From Edaphocola aurantiacus (GTDB lineage: Bacteria; Bacteroidota; Bacteroidia; Chitinophagales; Chitinophagaceae), in contig NZ_VOSI01000003.1 of assembly GCF_019797745.1 (NCBI RefSeq), forward strand, positions 310,001 to 374,000: DNA of 64,000 nucleotides, written 5' to 3'. How positions within the stretch are numbered: the first letter of the stretch is position 1; each line of letters begins with the position of its first letter. The notes below the pieces were generated by a model. That model was not told where the DNA came from. It did not search any database and saw only the letters and a program-made list of their open reading frames with translations. Position numbers and translations under genes: made by a program. This document shows, piece by piece, positions 54,168 to 60,361 of the stretch.

Positions 54168-54611
54168 TTAAGGCTGGGGCAGGGTGAATTTATGGTGTGT
54201 CAGCTGAAATCCCAGTGCTTCATATACCTGCACATTTTCTGTTCTGCGCTTATTCGTGGTCACCTCTATATAACGGATATTATTTGCTGCTGCGTATACC
54301 TTTACCTCATCCATCAGCAGGTGACCGATACCCTTGTTCCGGTATTCCTGCGCTATGAAAAATTCCTGGATCTCACCCACAAAATCGCAATGATGTAACA
54401 ATTGCTGTGCGTGAAAACTAATAAATCCTGCGGGTTTCTGATCAAATTCTGCGACGAGATACAGGATGTCATTATGCAGTAAATTGGACTCAAATATCTG
54501 TGCAAAGCGCTCTTTATCCAGTGCCTCGTTTTCAAGCGTACATATAAACCCGTAAATGGCTTCAAGGTCCGTTGGTATTGCTTTTCGGATGTTTATAGAT
54601 TCTTTGTTCAT
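54168..54611 (-). CDS. GNAT-family N-acetyltransferase
   Basis: 147 residues. GNAT pattern: NIRKAIPTDLEAIYGFICTL, DILYLVAEFDQKPAGFISFH, GEIQEFFIAQEYRNKGIGHL (acetyl-CoA loop Q/R-x-x-G-x-G) and NVQVYEALGFQLTHHKF. Substrate unknown. The stop lies 28 bp inside the spacer beyond the porin promoter region, so the two minus-strand genes are separate. It is the left-hand neighbour of the cysteine attenuator region and is divergent from it. Confidence 0.85.
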   Translation of the reverse strand: MNKESINIRKAIPTDLEAIYGFICTLENEALDKERFAQIFESNLLHNDILYLVAEFDQKPAGFISFHAQQLLHHCDFVGEIQEFFIAQEYRNKGIGHLLMDEVKVYAAANNIRYIEVTTNKRRTENVQVYEALGFQLTHHKFTLPQP

Positions 54612-54723
54612 AGATATAATCATTGATGGTCAGTGATATAAAGATAAACAATTTTGTACCATGCTTTTCCGGCCAGTGTAGTCGAATTTATTCATTTTTA
54701 ACAAAAAAATATTTTTATAAATA

Positions 54724-54754
54724 TTTGGTCAATTGAAATTTCCTCCTACATTTG
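54724..54754 (+). promoter_or_regulatory. Promoter of the Cys-leader / tRNA-Cys unit
   Basis: TTTG at 54724-54727 and TACATTTG at 54747-54754 with exactly 19 bp between, a consensus Bacteroidota promoter. Expected transcript start about 54761. It is the only convincing promoter between 54624 and the DUF4395 gene. Confidence 0.82.
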
Positions 54755-54795
54755 CAGTCATGCGGTTCAAAAACGAAACGCAGATTCAACAGAAC

Positions 54796-54897
54796 ATGAA
54801 TACAAATATCCATACATACTTTAACGCCAATCAGTCATCGAAGATGATCTGGTGTTGTGTGCCTGTGGCATATCATTGTATCGGTTCCATTGGATAA
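54796..54897 (+). CDS. Cysteine-rich leader peptide 1 (33 aa)
   Basis: ATG 54796, TAA 54895-54897. The peptide starts MNTNIHTYFNANQSSKMIW and continues CCVPVAYHCIGSIG: adjacent Cys codons at positions 20-21 (TGT TGT, 54853-54858) and one at 28 (TGT, 54877-54879). It starts ~35 nt after the predicted transcript start and is followed 33 bp later by a strong terminator. The peptide itself looks unlike any enzyme or signal peptide. A segment GTATCGG (54878-54884) covering codon 28 can pair with the terminator's 5' arm. I read it as a regulatory leader whose translation senses charged tRNA-Cys. An in-frame ATG at 54760 would add 12 residues but lies at the predicted transcript start. Confidence 0.72.
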   Translation: MNTNIHTYFNANQSSKMIWCCVPVAYHCIGSIG

Positions 54898-54929
54898 TAT
54901 GTAGATAATAAAATAATCTTTATACAACC

Positions 54930-54964
54930 AACTCCCCCGATACTGTTTCGGGGGAGTTTTTTTT
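54930..54964 (+). terminator. Intrinsic terminator 1 (attenuator) after Cys leader 1
   Basis: 10-bp perfect stem AACTCCCCCG / CGGGGGAGTT, 9-nt loop, then eight T's. There is no protein gene between promoter and terminator other than the 33-codon leader. Its 5' arm and loop contain CCGATAC (54937-54943), complementary to leader 1. Confidence 0.92.
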
Positions 54965-54994
54965 AGCAGCATATCATCAGTAAATCAAATAAGA

Positions 54995-55114
54995 ATGAAT
55001 ACAACATATACACATATTATGTCCACTAAGCCGGCACATTATTTTAATAATGTGGCGAAGGTGATGTGTTGTTGTCATGTGTGGATGTGCGGTAACTATT
55101 TGTGTCTGAATTAA
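54995..55114 (+). CDS. Cysteine-rich leader peptide 2 (39 aa)
   Basis: ATG 54995, TAA 55112-55114. Starts MNTTYTHIMSTKPAHYFNN, continues VAKVMCCCHVWMC and ends GNYLCLN: three adjacent Cys codons (TGT TGT TGT, 55067-55075), then single ones at positions 32 (TGC) and 37 (TGT). It shares with leader 1 the start MNT, a YFN motif, and a lysine three to six residues before the Cys run, which suggests duplication. There is no -7 element between terminator 1 and this ORF, so it would be reached only by read-through. The second terminator follows 19 bp after the stop. Probable second attenuator leader. Confidence 0.7.
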   Translation: MNTTYTHIMSTKPAHYFNNVAKVMCCCHVWMCGNYLCLN

Positions 55115-55132
55115 AGAATTTTTCTATAACAG

Positions 55133-55170
55133 GAAGGGCTTTACGACACATCGTGAAGCCCTTCTTTTTT
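55133..55170 (+). terminator. Intrinsic terminator 2 (attenuator) after Cys leader 2
   Basis: 14-bp stem GAAGGGCTTTACGA / TCGTGAAGCCCTTC (one G-T pair), loop CACA, then TTTTTT. It lies 20 bp before tRNA-Cys. Confidence 0.93.
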
Positions 55171-55190
55171 ATCATCAATTTTAAAATCAT

Positions 55191-55262
55191 GGTGCCGTGA
55201 CCGAGAGGCTTAGGTGCAGCTCTGCAAAAGCTGCTACATCGGTTCGAGTCCGATCGGCACCT
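55191..55262 (+). tRNA. tRNA-Cys (anticodon GCA)
   Basis: 72-nt cloverleaf. Acceptor arms GGTGCCG / CGGCACC, discriminator T73 as required for tRNA-Cys, D-stem ACC/GGT, anticodon arm CAGCT-CTGCAAA-AGCTG with anticodon GCA, T-arm ATCGG-TTCGAGT-CCGAT. CCA is not encoded. No promoter element is visible between terminator 2 and the gene, and no terminator between it and the DUF4395 gene 30 bp downstream, so the tRNA is probably cut out of a longer transcript that starts near 54761. Confidence 0.97.
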
Positions 55263-55292
55263 CTTAAAAACAAACAAATTAAATAAACGTTT

Positions 55293-55766
55293 ATGAACAC
55301 GCCCCTGCAAACACAGTTATACGCCGATGCCCGCGTAATAAGGGTTACAGCAGCACAGACTGCCACATTAGTTATTGCATTCCTGCTTAGTCACTGGAGC
55401 ATATTGTTATGGATATTGCTTGCCGACTTTGCCTTAAGAGCCTTCACCTACTGGCCATCGCCACTGGTACTGGTCTCCAGGATTATTGTGAACTGGGTAG
55501 GCTTACCCGCACTGCCCATATTTGCACCGCCTAAAAAATTTGCCGCTACACTGGGATTCGGGTTTACCGCATTAATACTGGTGCTCTGGTATACCGTACC
55601 GGTTGAAGCAGCTACCATTGCGGGCGTAGCCCTCATTACACTGGCCATTCTGGAGTCCTGTTTTAACGTATGCGCCGGCTGCTATATTCATAGCTGGATC
55701 GTTGCCCCGGTACGCAATAAAATTTACCAGAGAAGATGGGCCGCGGGTAGCCGCATCTCAGAATAA
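55293..55766 (+). CDS. DUF4395 membrane protein
   Basis: 157 residues with three to four hydrophobic segments (TATLVIAFLLSHWSILLWIL, FAATLGFGFTALILVLWYTV, ATIAGVALITLAIL). The closing motif ESCFNVCAGCYIHSWI carries three cysteines and is typical of DUF4395; such proteins often occur beside rhodanese or thioredoxin genes, pointing to sulfur or thiol handling (family association, not proven function). It begins 30 bp after tRNA-Cys with no terminator between, and the next gene follows 35 bp later, so it is the first protein gene of the tRNA-Cys transcript. Confidence 0.85.
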   Translation: MNTPLQTQLYADARVIRVTAAQTATLVIAFLLSHWSILLWILLADFALRAFTYWPSPLVLVSRIIVNWVGLPALPIFAPPKKFAATLGFGFTALILVLWYTVPVEAATIAGVALITLAILESCFNVCAGCYIHSWIVAPVRNKIYQRRWAAGSRISE

Positions 55767-55801
55767 AACAAGGTTTTACATTATTAAATAAAAATATTTT
55801 T

Positions 55802-56092
55802 ATGAGCACAATACAAGCGCTGCAGCCACAGGCTGAGCAGGATGAACCGGGGCTATTTCCACTGATCGAAGTAGAACTGAAAGGACAGGTACTTTTTGAA
55901 CAATTGATCAATGCCCTTGACCGCAAATATCATATTCCGTATAAATTACTGAAAGCAGATATCGAATACATGGGTAAAGCCAATTACGGAACATTGTTGC
56001 TGCACCTGAAAGGTTCTAAAAAGGACAACGGGATTGCACTGCGCTACTTTGATCAGAATAAATTAAAGAACACACTTAAAGGATATGCGTAA
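55802..56092 (+). CDS. Free-standing NIL-domain protein
   Basis: 96 residues consisting almost only of an ACT-like NIL domain: VELKGQVLFEQLINALDRKY, KLLKADIEYMGKANYGTLLL, HLKGSKKDNGIALRYF. NIL domains form the C-terminal regulatory part of the methionine importer ATPase MetN, where they bind methionine, and also occur in sulfur-transfer proteins. A small stand-alone NIL protein is plausibly a sensor of a sulfur amino acid. No metN-type gene is nearby. It is 35 bp after the DUF4395 gene and 12 bp before the GNAT gene, clearly in one operon. Confidence 0.8.
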   Translation: MSTIQALQPQAEQDEPGLFPLIEVELKGQVLFEQLINALDRKYHIPYKLLKADIEYMGKANYGTLLLHLKGSKKDNGIALRYFDQNKLKNTLKGYA

Positions 56093-56104
56093 ATTGCAGT
56101 ATAT

Positions 56105-56668
56105 ATGATGATCAGGAACGCTAAACAATCGGATGCTCCGCATATTGCGGCATACCTGCTGCTGGCCATGGAAGATATTGTGTATGACTTTATCGGAACG
56201 GCAGACCGGAATAAGGCCCTGAACTTTCTGCATTATTTTACGGCAAGAAAGGGCAACCAGTATTCGTACCAGCATTGCAGGGTTGCAGAAATAGAGGGTA
56301 AGGTACAGGCTGCAGTCAGTGTATATGACGGCGCTATGCTCGATATATTAAGAGAGCCGGTCGCGGAGTATATCCGTGAAGTATTGGAGAAAGATTTCGA
56401 TCCCGGAGCCGAAACTGCGGCAGGGGAGTATTATATCGATTCACTGGGTGTGGATCCTGTATTGCAGGGCAAGGGCGTAGGTGCGGCGATGTTGCAGCAT
56501 CTGATAGAGGAGTATGCACACCAGCAGGGGCATACCCTGGGCCTACTGGTCGATAAAGATAATCCTGCTGCGAAACGCCTGTATCTCAGGCTGGGCTTCG
56601 AACCTGTCGGTGAAAAACAGTTTGCCGGTAAGACGCTGGAGCATCTGCAGTATACACCACGTAAGTAA
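56105..56668 (+). CDS. GNAT-family N-acetyltransferase in the tRNA-Cys operon
   Basis: 187 residues. GNAT motifs: MIRNAKQSDAPHIAAYLLLA, SYQHCRVAEIEGKVQAAVSV, YYIDSLGVDPVLQGKGVGAA and LLVDKDNPAAKRLYLRLGFE. It ends the operon that starts with tRNA-Cys; a 58-nt palindromic terminator follows within 2 bp. Substrate unknown. A thiol, an amino acid or a cysteine conjugate are possibilities suggested by context only. Confidence 0.87.
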   Translation: MMIRNAKQSDAPHIAAYLLLAMEDIVYDFIGTADRNKALNFLHYFTARKGNQYSYQHCRVAEIEGKVQAAVSVYDGAMLDILREPVAEYIREVLEKDFDPGAETAAGEYYIDSLGVDPVLQGKGVGAAMLQHLIEEYAHQQGHTLGLLVDKDNPAAKRLYLRLGFEPVGEKQFAGKTLEHLQYTPRK

Positions 56669-56669
56669 T

Positions 56670-56727
56670 AATATATCATCATAACAAAGCCTGCAGCATG
56701 CTGCAGGCTTTGTTATGATGATATATT
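56670..56727. terminator. 58-nt perfect palindrome, bidirectional terminator
   Basis: Two perfect 29-nt arms meeting at the centre GCATGC (56698/56699), with GC core AGCCTGCAGCA / TGCTGCAGGCT and A/T-rich outer arms; lies between convergent genes and ends the tRNA-Cys unit. Confidence 0.93.
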
Positions 56728-56737
56728 CTCTTCTGAA

Positions 56738-57358
56738 TTAGAACTGCCAACCTACACTTACAGAGAAGTTGCTGTTATTGGTAGAAGTAACGTTATTGGC
56801 ATTGCTCAGGTTAGTAAAGCCCATACCGTATTGTGCTCTGGCGTATAAGCCGATCACCGGCAACTGATAACCAAGACCTACCTGTGCACCAATATCCAGC
56901 GGATTCATTTGTGCAGAACCGGAGCCGAAGTTTACGTCAGAACTAACGGTGCCTAAACTGTTGGAAAGTGTGTTCTTACCACCAACGCCGTATGCGAAGT
57001 AAGGACCTGCGTAGACGAATGGTCTGCCGCCGATACCTAGGGGCAGGCTGAATTTCAGGTTTACCGGAACTTCAACATAATCAAGGGTAGTAGTGGTCGT
57101 GCCAAGGATATTAGAATACTCGCCGCCTTTTCTGCTGTAGAATACACCTGGTTCCAGTGATACCACTTTATTGAAAGGTAATTCTACAAAAGCACCTGCT
57201 TTTAAGCCGGTCAGAGATTTACTCTCACTTGAAGTAGAGTTTGTGCTGTATTTCATTGTAGAAATGTTCAGACCTACTTCCGGTGCAAATTTGATTTGAG
57301 CCTGCGCAGCAGCCGTAAAGCCGGCAATCGCTGCAATACTTAAGATTGCTTTTTTCAT
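56738..57358 (-). CDS. Outer-membrane beta-barrel (porin-like) protein
   Basis: 206 residues. Signal peptide MKKAILSIAAIAGFTAAAQA, then barrel strands (IKFAPEVGLNISTMKYS, LTGLKAGAFVELPFNKVVS, LEPGVFYSRKGGEYS, DYVEVPVNLKFSLPLG, FVYAGPYFAYGVGGK) and a terminal FSVSVGWQF strand ending in Phe, the outer-membrane insertion signal. Paralog of 53354-54052. Minus-strand -7 element at 57391. Confidence 0.84.
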   Translation of the reverse strand: MKKAILSIAAIAGFTAAAQAQIKFAPEVGLNISTMKYSTNSTSSESKSLTGLKAGAFVELPFNKVVSLEPGVFYSRKGGEYSNILGTTTTTLDYVEVPVNLKFSLPLGIGGRPFVYAGPYFAYGVGGKNTLSNSLGTVSSDVNFGSGSAQMNPLDIGAQVGLGYQLPVIGLYARAQYGMGFTNLSNANNVTSTNNSNFSVSVGWQF

Positions 57359-57390
57359 AAAACTTAGTATTTCTGTTTGTTTTTACAGGG

Positions 57391-57398
57391 CAAAAATA
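57391..57398 (-). promoter_or_regulatory. -7 element of the second porin-like gene
   Basis: Minus-strand TATTTTTG, 32 bp before the ATG. Confidence 0.58.
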
Positions 57399-57483
57399 GA
57401 ACGAATATTTTAACAGGAAATCTTAATTAGTAAATCGTTAACCGATTGATGCTTAGGGAGTAATGTGGTATTTTTTGAATATG

Positions 57484-57530
57484 CCTTATAAAAAGATTCC
57501 CGCCGGTAAGGCGGGAATCTTTTTATAAGG
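57484..57530 (-). terminator. Intrinsic terminator after anmK
   Basis: 21-bp perfect arms with core GATTCCCGCC/GGCGGGAATC, loop GGTAA, T-run on the minus strand. Confidence 0.93.
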
Positions 57531-57556
57531 GTATTATTTGTATTAAAATGCTCAGC

Positions 57557-58630
57557 CTAGTTATTACCTAACCATACCGCACCACCAATGCTGTTGCGGC
57601 TGGCACCGGTAACACTGGACAGCACATTGTGCTCTTCTCTCCAGCGCAGTACTCCGATCAGGCCCATAGCCAGTGCCTCTTTATGCTTGATCAGCGCCTG
57701 TTCCGGTACGACTAATTCAAGCTCTGGTAATGCGAGCTGCAATTGCTCTACCAGGTAACTATTAAATGCACCACCACCGGTGATCAGCATTTTCTGACCG
57801 GCATCTTTCGGATAAGCAGCAATCGCTTTCGCGGCTTGCGCTGCAATATGCGCGGTATAGGTCGCCAGTATATCTACAGAAGACAGTCCGCTTGCATCGG
57901 CCAGTTGATGAAGCGTGCCGGCAAAATCATTGCTCAGCGATTTAGGAGCCGGCAGGGTATAATAAGGTTGGTCATTCAACTGCTGTAATAGTTCCTGGTT
58001 TACGGTACCGCCACGGGCCAGGTCTCCGCCTTCGTCATAGCTGCGGCCCATCTTCTGAGCATAATGATCCAGCAGCTGGTTGGCCGGGCTGATGTCAAAT
58101 GCAACAGGATGTTCCGTATTGACGGTAATATTAGCAATGCCCCCGATGTTGAGGCAAAAATGATACTCTTTAAACAGCATGCGATCGGCCAGGGGCACAA
58201 TAGGTGCACCTTGTCCGCCGAGCGCCACATCCATATTACGCAGGTCGGTAATCGTTGTTAAACCGGTTGTGGCGGCAATACCCGCTCCGTCTCCGATCTG
58301 AGTACTGGTGCCGTTTTGCGGTTCATGAAATACAGTATGTCCGTGAGATGCAATAAAATGTACTTTGTGGTGTAACTGGTTGTTTTCGATAAACAGATTT
58401 ACCTGTTCACCCATCCATTTGCCCAGGCGGGTATGCAGGCGCAGAAATTCAGGTACTGGCAGTGCCGCAGCTTGTTTTAACTGTGCTCTCAGTCCGTCTT
58501 CAAAGGGAATGCAGGTCGCTTCCTTGATCTGATAACTCCAGTCATTGCGCACGTCAGTAATTTCAACAAAAGCAATATCCAGCCCGTCCAGAGAACTGCC
58601 GGACATCAATCCGATTACATTATATATCAT
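57557..58630 (-). CDS. anmK: Anhydro-N-acetylmuramic acid kinase
   Basis: 357 residues. Phosphorylates and opens 1,6-anhydro-MurNAc released from murein, producing MurNAc-6-phosphate for recycling. Motifs: NVIGLMSGSSLDGLDIAF (N-terminal phosphate loop), ASHGHTVFHEPQNGTSTQIG, TITDLRNMDVALGGQGAPIV, CLNIGGIANI and MLITGGGAFNSYL. Normal length. Minus-strand -7 element at 58678; the 5' leader holds a GCCGG/CCGGC hairpin. No other recycling gene is nearby. Confidence 0.96.
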   Translation of the reverse strand: MIYNVIGLMSGSSLDGLDIAFVEITDVRNDWSYQIKEATCIPFEDGLRAQLKQAAALPVPEFLRLHTRLGKWMGEQVNLFIENNQLHHKVHFIASHGHTVFHEPQNGTSTQIGDGAGIAATTGLTTITDLRNMDVALGGQGAPIVPLADRMLFKEYHFCLNIGGIANITVNTEHPVAFDISPANQLLDHYAQKMGRSYDEGGDLARGGTVNQELLQQLNDQPYYTLPAPKSLSNDFAGTLHQLADASGLSSVDILATYTAHIAAQAAKAIAAYPKDAGQKMLITGGGAFNSYLVEQLQLALPELELVVPEQALIKHKEALAMGLIGVLRWREEHNVLSSVTGASRNSIGGAVWLGNN

Positions 58631-58677
58631 TTCTTACTATTATTATAATACTTATATGCCGGAAACACCCGGCAGTG

Positions 58678-58685
58678 CAAAGTTA
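58678..58685 (-). promoter_or_regulatory. -7 element of the anmK promoter
   Basis: Minus-strand TAACTTTG, exact TAnnTTTG. Confidence 0.6.
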
Positions 58686-58775
58686 CTCAATATATTTGGC
58701 TGTATAATCATGTTCCGGAAAGGAAGTATTGCAGCATCCTTATATAAAAAATATTCATTTTAAAAATACTTTTTA

Positions 58776-58783
58776 TACCTTCG
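58776..58783 (+). promoter_or_regulatory. -7 element before the cobalamin riboswitch
   Basis: TACCTTCG, one mismatch from TAnnTTTG, just upstream of the riboswitch fold. Confidence 0.45.
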
Positions 58784-58789
58784 CCGTGC

Positions 58790-58985
58790 ATTTGGTTTCG
58801 ATCGGATCGTCATGATCCGGATGAATTAAAAGGGAATTTGGTGCAAATCCAAAACAATACCCGTTGCTGTAAGTTCTGTTTATTACTTATCTGTATTACT
58901 GCTTACCACTGCTTTTTAATAGCGGGAAGGTGACAGATAAGAGAACGAGTCAGAAGACCTGCCTGGTGTATCATACCCAATTCCT
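58790..58985 (+). ncRNA. Cobalamin riboswitch
   Basis: All strongly conserved boxes are present in order: AAAAGGGAA, then GGTGCAAATCC, then CCCGTTGCTGTAAG, a variable domain, and the B12 box AGTCAGAAGACCTGCC at 58948-58963. A GGTGTATCATACC element follows directly and the segment TTCCTCGGGAAAAAGGAA near 58981 could sequester the ribosome-binding region, which points to translational control of the gene at 59034. The distance from the last box to the ATG is ~70 nt. Confidence 0.95.
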
Positions 58986-59033
58986 CGGGAAAAAGGAAAA
59001 CGGAATAAGTATTTGATATAATAATATATATTT

Positions 59034-60269
59034 ATGGTAAAACGTTTACTATTAGCCTCAGCTATTATGCTGTCGGCGCAGGCACAGGCACAGACTGTAG
59101 CTACATTTGAGAATTTATCATTGCCCAACAGTGATACCCTTTATGTTGATTTTGCAACAAACGGGTACACGGTGTCTTCCGGTCTGGTTGGCCTGAAGGG
59201 AAGCATGATGGACTACCAGGGTTATACACTTACAGATGGCTTCAGCTATTCTAATATCTTCGATACCACACAATGTAATAATTGTTACGACCTGCATTAT
59301 ATGTATGCCGGCCGTGAGGGTAGAGGATATAACGGATCTGATAAATATGCTGTAGCCTACGCATACAGTCCTGCTATCGCTACTTTAAGCGGTGCCGCAG
59401 CGGGTCATCCTGTAGCAGGTTTCATGCTGTCCAATACCAGCTGGGGTTACGCTTATGCCAATGCTACTTATGCAGCAGCAAACGGATGGGCTAAGCTGAC
59501 GGTAAAAGGATTTAATAATAATGTGCAAAGTACAGACTCTGTAGAGTTCTACCTGGCCGATTACCGCAGTGTTACTCCTGCCGCGCAGAGAGGAACATTG
59601 GATAGCTGGAAATGGTTAAATCTCCAGTCTTTGGGTAATGTCGATAGCCTCACTTTCCGCGTGACTTCTTCTGACGATTTCTTCCCTTCTTATTTTGTAA
59701 TGGACAATTTCGTTACAATGGAAACAGGTGCAGTATGTGCCGATACCTTCCCGGTAACTGTTTCTAACATCAGTGCAAATGCGGCAACTGTAAACTGGAT
59801 CTATTCCGGCGATACAACCTATGCCGGTAACGATTCTTTTGAAGTAGTAATCAATCAGTCTGCTACAGTAGGTACTTCAGATGTTGTACATACTGTTGCT
59901 AACCAGTTGACCTATGCTGCAGCAAGTTTAACTGCGAATACTGCTTACTATGCACACGTAAGAGCTTACTGCCCTTATGAAGAGAGCTTTAGTGCATGGA
60001 AGTCTGTTCCATTCACTACACAACCTAACAGTATCAAAAATATCAATACATTGTCGGTACAGCTGTATCCTAACCCTACTTCCGGTATGTTGTATTTCGA
60101 GTACAGCAGCCCGCTGAATGTTTGGGTAATGGATGTAAACGGACAGATCGTTCTGCGTCAGACTGCAGTTAATGCAATCGATACCAGAAATCTGGCTGCT
60201 GGTCAGTACTTCATCAGACTGAATGCCGAAAATGGTAAAAATGCTATAATACCTTTTGCGAAAAAATAA
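59034..60269 (+). CDS. T9SS-secreted DUF4465 and FnIII protein, candidate surface cobalamin-binding protein
   Basis: 411 residues. Signal peptide ending near QAQAQ; DUF4465 at ~23-235 (TFENLSLPNSDTLYVDF, LTDGFSYSNIFDTT, SDKYAVAYAYSPA, VEFYLADYRSVTP, DSWKWLNLQSLGNVDSLTF, PSYFVMDNF); a fibronectin type III domain at ~238-330; and a T9SS type A sorting domain (LSVQLYPNPTSGMLYFEY to the C terminus). Directly behind a cobalamin riboswitch, so produced when B12 is scarce. DUF4465 proteins occur in B12 loci of gut Bacteroides and, as I recall, include the surface B12-binding BtuH type. No BtuB or BtuFCD gene is adjacent. Binding of B12 is an inference. Confidence 0.85.
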   Translation: MVKRLLLASAIMLSAQAQAQTVATFENLSLPNSDTLYVDFATNGYTVSSGLVGLKGSMMDYQGYTLTDGFSYSNIFDTTQCNNCYDLHYMYAGREGRGYNGSDKYAVAYAYSPAIATLSGAAAGHPVAGFMLSNTSWGYAYANATYAAANGWAKLTVKGFNNNVQSTDSVEFYLADYRSVTPAAQRGTLDSWKWLNLQSLGNVDSLTFRVTSSDDFFPSYFVMDNFVTMETGAVCADTFPVTVSNISANAATVNWIYSGDTTYAGNDSFEVVINQSATVGTSDVVHTVANQLTYAAASLTANTAYYAHVRAYCPYEESFSAWKSVPFTTQPNSIKNINTLSVQLYPNPTSGMLYFEYSSPLNVWVMDVNGQIVLRQTAVNAIDTRNLAAGQYFIRLNAENGKNAIIPFAKK

Positions 60270-60290
60270 GGTGATTTATGGTTACACATT

Positions 60291-60320
60291 AACGGTTTCT
60301 TTTTTAAGGAACCGTTTTTT
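60291..60320 (+). terminator. Intrinsic terminator after the DUF4465 gene
   Basis: 9-bp stem AACGGTTTC / GGAACCGTT (one wobble), T-rich loop, followed by TTTTT. Confidence 0.82.
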
Positions 60321-60333
60321 GTTGTCCGACACT

Positions 60334-60341
60334 TATCTTTG
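60334..60341 (+). promoter_or_regulatory. -7 element of the cinA promoter
   Basis: TATCTTTG, exact TAnnTTTG, 20 bp before ATG 60362. Confidence 0.6.
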
Positions 60342-60361
60342 GTATCCCTAAACACTGCTAT

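Noticed and set aside
54760-54795. Upstream in-frame ATG extending leader 1 by 12 residues
   Set aside because: It coincides with the predicted transcript start; possible only for a leaderless message. ATG 54796 matches the MNT start of leader 2.
54796-55114. The two Cys-rich short ORFs as precursor peptides of a modified natural product (RiPP)
   Set aside because: No modification enzyme, protease or transporter is adjacent; each ORF is followed at once by a terminator and the unit leads to tRNA-Cys, which fits attenuation better.
55044-55310. Minus-strand open frame across leader 2 and tRNA-Cys
   Set aside because: It runs antisense through a clear tRNA and two hairpins; composition shows no protein character.
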